Below, piece by piece: positions 14,756 to 20,807 of a stretch of 22,028 bases of DNA. The stretch is from NCBI GenBank assembly GCA_038209965.1, contig JBBQXF010000082.1, positions 1-22,028 on the forward strand, given 5' to 3'. Each line of letters starts with the position of its first letter. Position 1 is the stretch's first letter. Origin of the DNA: JALONO01 sp038209965. GTDB taxonomy: Bacteria > Bacteroidota > Bacteroidia > Cytophagales > Thermoflexibacteraceae. Made by a program: the position numbers and the translations under genes. The notes beneath the pieces were generated by a model, which searched no databases, was not told the origin of the DNA, and saw only the letters and a program-made list of their open reading frames with translations.

Positions 14756-17575
14756 TTAGCGGCTCAAATAGATATTGCGCTCCGAATATAGCTTGGTGAA
14801 CACGTCGTCGTCCAGATCATCGATAAAATAGATGGCCTCGCCGGTTGATTTCATTTCTGGCCCCAGTTCTTTGTTCACGTTGGGGAATTTGTTGAACGAA
14901 AACACGGGGATCTTGATCGCGTACCCATTGCGCTGGGGATTGAACTCAAAATCGGTCACCTTATTCTCACCCAGCATCACTTTGGTGGCGTAGTTGACAT
15001 ACGGTTCCTTGTAGGCTTTGCAAATAAAGGGCACCGTGCGGCTGGCGCGGGGGTTGGCCTCGATCACATAAACCAAATCATTTTTAATGGCAAACTGGAT
15101 GTTGATCAGCCCGACGGTCTTGAGGGCCAGCGCGATAGTGCGGGTGTGGTCGCGGATCTGCTTCATCACTAGGTCGCCCAAGTTGAACGGGGGCAGCAGG
15201 GCATTGGAGTCGCCGGAGTGGATGCCCGCCGGCTCGATGTGCTCCATGATACCGATGATGTACACATTTTCACCGTCGCAGATGGCATCGGCCTCGGCCT
15301 CGATGGCCCCGTCCAGAAAGTGGTCGAGCAATACCTTGTTGCCCGGATCCAGGTTGAGGATATAGACCACGTGCTGTTCTAGTTCCTGTTCGTTGATCAC
15401 GATTTTCATGCTTTGCCCCCCCAATACATAGCTGGGGCGCACCAGCAGTGGGAAGCCAAGCTCGCGGGATAAATCGCCCGCTTGGTCGGCATCTTGGATA
15501 ACGCCATAGGCTGGGTAGGGGATTTTGTTGGCTTTCAACAGATCGGAAAACTTGCCCCGGTCCTCGGCCAGGTCCAAGCTTTCGTAGTCGGTCCCGATGA
15601 TGCGGATCCCGTGGCGGTGCAGTTTTTCGGCCAGTTTGAGGGCAGTTTGCCCACCCAACTGCACAATGACCCCCTCGGGTTTTTCGTGGTCGATCAGGTC
15701 GATGAGGTGTTCCCAAAACACGGGCTCGAAATAAAGCTTGTCGGCAATGTCAGGGTCGGTCGATACCGTTTCGGGGTTGCAGTTGACCATGATGGTCTCA
15801 TAGCCGCACTCTTTGGCGGCTAGTACGCCGTGGACGCACGAATAGTCGAACTCGATGCCCTGCCCGATGCGGTTGGGCCCAGAGCCGAGCACCATTACTT
15901 TCTTGCGGTCAGATCGGATGGATTCGTTGGCCCCTTCCTCGAAGGTGCTGTAATAATAGGGAGTTTGGGCTTCAAACTCGGCCGCGCACGTATCCACGCA
16001 TTTGTACACCCGCTGGATGCCCACGCGCAGGCGAGCTTCCCGGACTTCGCTTTCCAACTGATCCAAGATATGGGCAATTTGTCGGTCGGCAAATCCTTTT
16101 TGTTTGGCTGTCAAAAATAGTGAGCGGGGCAGGGTGGCCAAATCGTACTTGGCGATTTCCTTTTCCAACTGCACCAGTTCCTCGATCTGGGTCAAGAACC
16201 AGCGGTCGATCCGGGTAAGCTTTTGGATGGTCTTGAACCCGATGCCCAGTTTGAAAGCATCGTAAATGTGAAAGACCCGGTTCCAGGTCGGGTGCTCGAG
16301 GTTCTCGAGGATGACCGCTTGGTCGGTGGCTTCCTTGCCGTCGGCGCCGAGGCCATTGCGGCGGATCTCGAGCGACTGGCAGGCTTTCTGCAAGGCTTCT
16401 TGGAAATTGCGGCCAATGCCCATCGCCTCGCCCACCGATTTCATTTGCAGCCCAAGTTTATTGTCCGCGCCCCGGAACTTATCGAAGTTCCAGCGCGGCA
16501 CTTTGACGATCACATAGTCCAGTGCGGGCTCAAAATAGGCCGAGGTGGTCTTGGTGATGGGGTTGGCCAGTTCGTCCAGGTTGTAGCCAATGGCCAGTTT
16601 GGCGGCGATCTTGGCAATGGGGTAACCGGTGGCCTTGGAGGCCAGTGCCGAGGATCGGCTCACCCGGGGGTTGATCTCGATGCCCACGATGTCGTCGTCA
16701 TCATTGGGGTTGAGGGCGAACTGGACGTTGCACCCGCCCGCAAAATGCCCGATGCCGCGCATCATTTTGATGGCCAGGTCGCGCATTTTTTGGTAAGTGG
16801 TGTCGGGCAGGGTCATGGCCGGGGCCACGGTGATGGAGTCGCCGGTGTGCACGCCCATCGGGTCAAAGTTCTCAATGGAACAGATGATGATCATGTTGCC
16901 GATATTGTCGCGCAGCAGTTCCAGCTCATACTCCTTCCAGCCCTTGATGCTCTGCTCCACCAGCACCTCGTGCACGGGCGAGACTTGCAGGCCATATTGG
17001 AGGGCTTTCTCAAATTTGTCGGGGGAGCTGACAAAGCCGCCGCCCGATCCGCCCAGCGTGAACGAGGGGCGGATCACGAGCGGGAACCCAATTTCTTGGG
17101 CAATTTCCATCCCTTCCAAAAACGATTTCGCCGTCCGGCCCTTGCACACGCCCACATTGAGCTCCAGCATTTTTTTGCGGAACAGCTCGCGATCCTCGGT
17201 GGTGTTGATGGCCCCGACATCGACCCCGATCATTTTTACGCCATATTTTTTCCAGACCCCAGCTTTATCGCACTCAATGGCCAAATTGAGGGCCGTTTGA
17301 CCGCCCATGGTGGGCAACACCGCGTCGATCTTGTGTTTTTCCAAGATTTTGACGATCGACTTTTTTTCCAGTGGCAGCAGGTAGATATTGTCTGCGGTGA
17401 CGGGGTCGGTCATGATCGTGGCCGGGTTGGAGTTGATCAAAGTGACCTCAATGCCCTCTTCGCGCAGGGAGCGGGCAGCTTGGGAGCCAGCATAATCAAA
17501 TTCGCAGGCTTGGCCGATGACGATCGGGCCGCTACCAATAATGAGCACTGACTTGATGTCGGGATTTCTGGGCAT
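14756..17575 (-). CDS. carB: carbamoyl-phosphate synthase large subunit lacking the MGS-like allosteric domain
   Basis: With CarA it makes carbamoyl phosphate from bicarbonate, glutamine-derived ammonia and two ATP (EC 6.3.5.5), feeding pyrimidine and arginine synthesis in the cytoplasm. From ATG 17575 it is 939 aa; this start aligns with the E. coli N-terminus (MPRNPDIKSVLIIG). The first ATP-grasp half spans about 1-400 (IGSGPIVIGQACEFDY, IRPSFTLGGSGGG 169-180, EINPRVSRSS 300-309). The oligomerisation segment is about 400-550. The second half spans about 558-925 (LGSGPNRIGQGIEFDY, VRPSYVLGG 712-720, EANPRASRTVPF 839-850). It ends 30 residues after GPEMKSTGEA, so the C-terminal MGS-like domain (about 130 aa in E. 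coli's 1073-aa enzyme, binding UMP/IMP/ornithine) is missing. Short CarB proteins of about 940-950 aa are, to my knowledge, common in Bacteroidota. carA is not adjacent. Confidence 0.97.
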   Translation of the reverse strand: MPRNPDIKSVLIIGSGPIVIGQACEFDYAGSQAARSLREEGIEVTLINSNPATIMTDPVTADNIYLLPLEKKSIVKILEKHKIDAVLPTMGGQTALNLAIECDKAGVWKKYGVKMIGVDVGAINTTEDRELFRKKMLELNVGVCKGRTAKSFLEGMEIAQEIGFPLVIRPSFTLGGSGGGFVSSPDKFEKALQYGLQVSPVHEVLVEQSIKGWKEYELELLRDNIGNMIIICSIENFDPMGVHTGDSITVAPAMTLPDTTYQKMRDLAIKMMRGIGHFAGGCNVQFALNPNDDDDIVGIEINPRVSRSSALASKATGYPIAKIAAKLAIGYNLDELANPITKTTSAYFEPALDYVIVKVPRWNFDKFRGADNKLGLQMKSVGEAMGIGRNFQEALQKACQSLEIRRNGLGADGKEATDQAVILENLEHPTWNRVFHIYDAFKLGIGFKTIQKLTRIDRWFLTQIEELVQLEKEIAKYDLATLPRSLFLTAKQKGFADRQIAHILDQLESEVREARLRVGIQRVYKCVDTCAAEFEAQTPYYYSTFEEGANESIRSDRKKVMVLGSGPNRIGQGIEFDYSCVHGVLAAKECGYETIMVNCNPETVSTDPDIADKLYFEPVFWEHLIDLIDHEKPEGVIVQLGGQTALKLAEKLHRHGIRIIGTDYESLDLAEDRGKFSDLLKANKIPYPAYGVIQDADQAGDLSRELGFPLLVRPSYVLGGQSMKIVINEQELEQHVVYILNLDPGNKVLLDHFLDGAIEAEADAICDGENVYIIGIMEHIEPAGIHSGDSNALLPPFNLGDLVMKQIRDHTRTIALALKTVGLINIQFAIKNDLVYVIEANPRASRTVPFICKAYKEPYVNYATKVMLGENKVTDFEFNPQRNGYAIKIPVFSFNKFPNVNKELGPEMKSTGEAIYFIDDLDDDVFTKLYSERNIYLSR

Positions 17576-17950
17576 GATGATAGAGCAATAAAACACTGGG
17601 AACGGGAGTCGCTAACGGTTCTCCAAAATCCCGCGAATTTAGGGCATTCGGGGGATTAAGGGCACTCTACCCGATAAAAATTAATCCAAAGCGGTTCAAT
17701 ATTTTTAGGCACAAGTCGCAAGGCTCGGGGCTATAGTGATTGGTGGGTGGTCTTGGCAGGTTGCCAAGCAGTTGGGTTTCCAATTCCCATGGAGTGGCTT
17801 TTGCCTCTTTGGAGTTGTAAGAAAACAAGTTGAGCGTTTTCAAACCACAAATATTTGACTATCAATAGTTTTTGTAATTTTAATAACCATACTGTTTCAA
17901 TAGGCCTGCCATTTAAGCCCCACTAATCATATTACTTGTGTCAAAGTGAG
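17576..17950. other. carB upstream region, no gene seen
   Basis: This holds the carB 5' region on the - strand. A 7-of-8 -7 match (TAAATTCG, 17641-17634 on the - strand) lies about 60 bp before the start but has no matching -33, so it is only a weak candidate. From about 17820 the sequence becomes AT-rich. No coding region, tRNA or attachment site is evident. Confidence 0.4.
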
Positions 17951-18136
17951 AGGTTAAAAAGGTTCGGGTCGTTCGTGGCTAACTTTACTGCATTTTTGAA
18001 GTTCCACCCGACTTTGAAAATAGCCTTTGGATCAAGGATGCTCAGCTTGGGAGAAGCGGGTTTCGTGGCCCGATATTTTTGCCACACCCCAGCGGGCCAA
18101 ACCTACTGTGGAGCAGGGATGATACCCCTTTGGGCC
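17951..18136 (+). repeat. dispersed element, copy A
   Basis: This stretch aligns with 20365-20550 on the same strand. The core (17966-18118 against 20382-20530) is about 80% identical by eye, with exact blocks such as CTTTGAAAATAGCCTT, GATATTTTTG and TGTGGAGCAGGG. One-base and three-base length differences put the copies in different reading frames, and the frame open in one copy is closed in the other, so the element is probably non-coding. The 18137-18311 remainder up to the next gene is GC-rich with no recognised feature. Confidence 0.8.
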
Positions 18137-18311
18137 TTGGTGCTGGTTTGTCTTGCTGACAAGGGCCGCGCCTCTGGCAGGCAGCTATTGCCCTCTTCGG
18201 GCTGATCATGGCACTTGGCGTCCCGGCCACTGCGCTGGCAGACATATAGAGTGTTTCGTTACAATACTTTTGTTGCTGGGAGAGGGTTAGCTGGGGAGGA
18301 TAATCCGAAGC

Positions 18312-19016
18312 CTATTTATGGATGAGACGCCAGTTTTCCCACATGAACTCGTACTGATAAGTTAACTCGTGGCTAGCCGAAAGCCGATCTTGGATGCGGG
18401 CCATGCGCCTAGCCGCAAACGGGATAAACTCATGAAACTGAATTTGTAGGTTAACAATCTTGGTGATATTCCCGGTGTCCAACAAATGCTCCAAAAGGTC
18501 ATACTCGCCACCCTCGATATTGATTTTCATCAGATCAATCATCCCAATCTGGTGCTCAGTTATAAAATTACTGGCTTTTACAAATTCAACCAAAGTGGCG
18601 TGCGATTGGTCACCACGGAAAGTTGAAGACCAATTGCCGTTCAAAAATAGCTTGTCCTGCCGGTTTTCATTCCCCAAGCCGATAGGGAAGACCCTGATTT
18701 TGTCTTGGCCAGCGAACCGGCGTTTGATATGGGTAGCATACTCACCCACGGGTTCAAATATATAGATGTAGGGATGATACAAATGGTGAATGTCATTAGC
18801 CCAGTCACCCCGGAACCCCCCCAAATCAAATACAATAGAATGGGCATCGAGGGGATATTGTAGCCTAAGAGAGTGATCTCCATCCATGGAATACCACTGC
18901 TGAGAACGCAGTTCGGCGATAGTGGCCGGTTTACTAAACTGCATAAGCACATCCATGTGAATGCGCTGGGCAACTTTAACCAAAACGGTGGCGATTTTAA
19001 GCCGAAGTTTACTCAT
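18312..19016 (-). CDS. FkbM-family SAM-dependent methyltransferase
   Basis: FkbM-type enzymes O-methylate sugars, polyketides or other metabolites with S-adenosylmethionine. From ATG 19016 the protein is 234 aa; an in-frame TTG at 19046 would add 10 residues. The class I SAM-binding motif is VFDLGGFRGDW (62-72), followed by an acidic strand end FEPVGEY (about 87-93). The family's IEGGEYDLL motif is at 167-175, within LMKINIEGGE. It ends soon after FMWENWRLIHK. The glycine-rich loop has GGFRG in place of the more common GANxG, a mild variant. There are no glycosyltransferases or polysaccharide export genes nearby, so the acceptor is unknown. The gene stands alone between two copies of a dispersed element, which fits a mobile accessory gene (inference). 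Confidence 0.85.
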   Translation of the reverse strand: MSKLRLKIATVLVKVAQRIHMDVLMQFSKPATIAELRSQQWYSMDGDHSLRLQYPLDAHSIVFDLGGFRGDWANDIHHLYHPYIYIFEPVGEYATHIKRRFAGQDKIRVFPIGLGNENRQDKLFLNGNWSSTFRGDQSHATLVEFVKASNFITEHQIGMIDLMKINIEGGEYDLLEHLLDTGNITKIVNLQIQFHEFIPFAARRMARIQDRLSASHELTYQYEFMWENWRLIHK

Positions 19017-19522
19017 GGCAATAATATTTTTAGTAAATTTTTTCAAAAAAATGTTCCTTCACTTTCATTCCCATTTCTCAATTCAACCACCCACCAACTT
19101 TGTCACTTATAACGTTTGCCCAACCATTTCCCAAAAGTTGCCTAGCATATTGCCGATACTTACGGATACTAACAGCCGTGCTTTAATCCAAAAAAGCAAT
19201 GGGTTGAATGGAAAACATAGTTGGTACTATTGATTGTTAACTTGTTGAATTCAGTATTGCCATTCTCAATATAATTTTCCAAACGTCCCATGGTGATCGG
19301 CCTTGTTAAACTGCCAAGGCAAAGAAAGTGAATCGACCGCGCAATGGCAACTGGCCCAAGCAGAAACGTCTACCCGGTTTGTCTGACCATCCAATTTGGG
19401 GGGATCGGTTTTTTCTCGCGCGAGCCCCAAAATTGCCTCAAAAGTCCCCAAAAACGGCCACATGTCAAGCCTAAACCACGCTGAAAGAACAGGACAACCC
19501 CGATCAAATGGCCAGAAAATCT
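19017..19522. other. intergenic region, no supported gene
   Basis: The first 230 bp or so is AT-rich; the part from about 19270 is GC-richer. A - strand frame (19266-19571) is open for about 100 codons but shows no signal, domain or start-site support and its + strand 3' end carries the Rieske gene's -7 element, so I do not call it. A short patch near 19420-19470 on the - strand faintly resembles the dispersed element, not enough to annotate. Confidence 0.4.
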
Positions 19523-19530
19523 TATATTTG
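19523..19530 (+). promoter_or_regulatory. -7 element of the Rieske-like gene
   Basis: TATATTTG matches TAnnTTTG exactly and lies 65 bp upstream of the chosen ATG at 19596. No -33 TTTG is seen at the expected distance. Confidence 0.4.
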
Positions 19531-19595
19531 AGGGAGGTAGCATAGTGCCAAGCAAGCTTTTGGCCAATCACCTGCCCCTAATTTTGGCCAGCAAA

Positions 19596-20012
19596 ATGAA
19601 AATAGCCCATTTGGTTTTTGGCGGCCTCCTGCTATTGGCGGCGTGCGGCCCCCAGCCGATCGCCGATCCGATCCCCTACGTGCCCGTCAATGTGTTGATT
19701 GACCTTAACAACCTCCGCTATCAGCCCCTGCGCTTTGACCGGGGCTTTGTCTACGAAAACGGGGGAGTGCGCGGCCTGATCCTCTATCGCCGGGCGGCCA
19801 GCACCTACATCGCCTTTGAGCGGGCCTGCACCTACCACCCCACCAATGCCTGTGGCCGGGTGGACGTAGATGCTTCGGGGTTTTTCATGCGCTGTCCCTG
19901 CTGCGGATCGATCTTTGACTTTGACGGCAACCCCACCGGCCCGCCCGCTTTTGTGCCGCTGGTCCGCTACCGCACCTCCCTCAGTGGGAGTTTGCTGTCG
20001 GTGACCAACTGA
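19596..20012 (+). CDS. Rieske-like [2Fe-2S] domain lipoprotein with variant cluster ligands
   Basis: The protein is 138 aa from ATG 19596, which gives a compact lipoprotein signal (LLLLAAC, lipid Cys17). An ATG at 19545 would add 17 residues. The mature part looks like a small Rieske-type beta fold: strands, then ERACTYHPTNAC (Cys78, His81, Cys86), then FMRCPCCGSIFDFDG (Cys100, Cys102, Cys103), ending in hydrophobic strands. Canonical Rieske domains use C-x-H and C-x-x-H; here the first motif is C-x-x-H and the second is C-P-C-C, with Cys103 where the second His should be. Similar lipoproteins exist in Bacteroidota as I recall them. A periplasmic or outer-membrane electron-transfer or redox-sensing role is possible, but cluster binding is not assured. 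No oxygenase or cytochrome partner is adjacent. Confidence 0.75.
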   Translation: MKIAHLVFGGLLLLAACGPQPIADPIPYVPVNVLIDLNNLRYQPLRFDRGFVYENGGVRGLILYRRAASTYIAFERACTYHPTNACGRVDVDASGFFMRCPCCGSIFDFDGNPTGPPAFVPLVRYRTSLSGSLLSVTN

Positions 20013-20063
20013 GGCTTTTGACCCACCCAAAGCGTTTAGCGGCCCATTAGCGGATAATTTAAA

Positions 20064-20159
20064 AAAGCTTGAAGGCGTTACCGTACTAATTTCTTGAAAA
20101 TGACTTCCCTGAAATAAAAGTAAACATTATCGATCAGATCTACGCTACCTTCAAGTTTT
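20064..20159. repeat. imperfect inverted repeat pair downstream of the Rieske-like gene
   Basis: AAAGCTTGAAGG (20064-20075) pairs with CCTTCAAGTTTT (20148-20159) over 12 bp with one wobble, enclosing 72 bp. The arms continue with partial complementarity (GGCGTTA against TACGCTACC). It could be a long-loop hairpin or the ends of a tiny non-autonomous element. No target-site duplication was recognised. Confidence 0.35.
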
Positions 20160-20244
20160 ACTAGGGCATGAAAGTAACCAGACTGCTGAGGTTTACCCGC
20201 TTCCTAATCACCAGGGGCTACAGTTTGAAAAACTCCCTAAATAA

Positions 20245-20276
20245 TTTGGATATTTGAAAAAAGTTTTTTATTTTTG
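20245..20276 (+). promoter_or_regulatory. consensus Bacteroidota promoter without an obvious gene
   Basis: TTTG (20245-20248), 20 bp, then TATTTTTG (20269-20276) is a perfect match to TTTG-N20-TAnnTTTG, the best in the window. Transcription would start near 20283 and run into copy B of the dispersed element at 20365. The sequence around it is very AT-rich, which raises the chance of a random match. Confidence 0.5.
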
Positions 20277-20364
20277 CAAAAATTAATTTCATCAATAAGT
20301 GTGAGAACCGCACAAAGTTGCCTAATTAATCATGTCCTTTGGGACAAAATCAGGAATAAATTGG

Positions 20365-20550
20365 GGGTCAAAAAAAGATCTGGGTCGTTTTTGGCCAGTT
20401 TTATTGCATTTTGAGGTTCCAATGGGCTTTGAAAATAGCCTTCAGATCAAGGAGGCCCAGCTTGGGGGAACCGAGTTGCGAGGTTCGATATTTTTGCTAC
20501 ACCATAGGCCAAACCTAGTGTGGAGCAGGGGATGGAACTCCTTCGGGGCC
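20365..20550 (+). repeat. dispersed element, copy B
   Basis: This is the homologue of 17951-18136, same orientation, about 80% identical over the core 20382-20530. Similarity may begin slightly earlier (TAATCAT near 20325 in B and 17924 in A). A 92-codon frame starting at 20332 spans it, but that frame is broken in copy A and shows no protein features. The downstream 20551-20800 is AT-rich and contains no other recognised gene. Confidence 0.8.
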
Positions 20551-20673
20551 GACCTCGACGTTTGGCGGCCCGGCTGTTATTCCATTATATATAGGCAAAC
20601 AAGTATTTGAAACAGGTATTTTTCAAACCAGCAGGAAATGGTAAAGTGGCTTATCCATTAAGGTACAGAAGAG

Positions 20674-20701
20674 TTGCGTGACTTTTTTATTTTTTATTTT
20701 G
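20674..20701 (+). promoter_or_regulatory. possible promoter of the PAS-domain gene
   Basis: TTG (20674-20676), 18 bp, then TATTTTG (20695-20701) is close to but one base short of TAnnTTTG. It would give a leader of about 100 nt ahead of the ATG at 20808. The T-rich setting makes this tentative. Confidence 0.3.
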
Positions 20702-20783
20702 GTGTGCGGCATCCTAATTCTTAGCGGGACATTTTGCCAACCGGAAAAGAAGGCGTTTTATACACAACTTACTGATTAATAAA

Positions 20784-20802
20784 TTACCTTCAAAAAAGGT
20801 AA
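20784..20802 (+). promoter_or_regulatory. small hairpin enclosing the AAGG ribosome-binding site of the PAS gene
   Basis: TTACCTT (20784-20790) pairs with AAGGTAA (20796-20802) across a 5-nt loop (CAAAA). The right arm contains AAGG, the only Shine-Dalgarno-like sequence, 8 bp before the ATG at 20808. Pairing would mask it and could tune translation. Confidence 0.35.
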
Positions 20803-20807
20803 ATATC

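Noticed and set aside
16223..17551. A 442-codon open frame on the + strand opposite carB
   Set aside because: It is the antisense of a certain CarB gene, has no domain or signal features, and its Asp/His/Gly-rich composition is the usual product of reading GC-rich codons backwards. Similar long antisense frames lie opposite the fucosidase (5299-6360) and the pump/adaptor junction (11270-12388).
17936..18205. An 89-codon frame across copy A of the dispersed element
   Set aside because: The corresponding frame in copy B is closed by a stop after a one-base length change, so coding is not conserved. The 92-codon frame over copy B (20332-20610) fails in copy A for the same reason.
19420..19470. 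A possible third, inverted copy of the dispersed element
   Set aside because: About 40 bp on the - strand (CCGTTTTTGGGGAC and AATTTTGGGG blocks) resembles the core loosely, but the similarity does not extend to either side and could be chance in G/T-rich sequence.
19266..19571. A - strand frame of about 100 codons between fkbM and the Rieske-like gene
   Set aside because: It has no recognisable features, and its start end overlaps the -7 element of the Rieske-like gene on the other strand.
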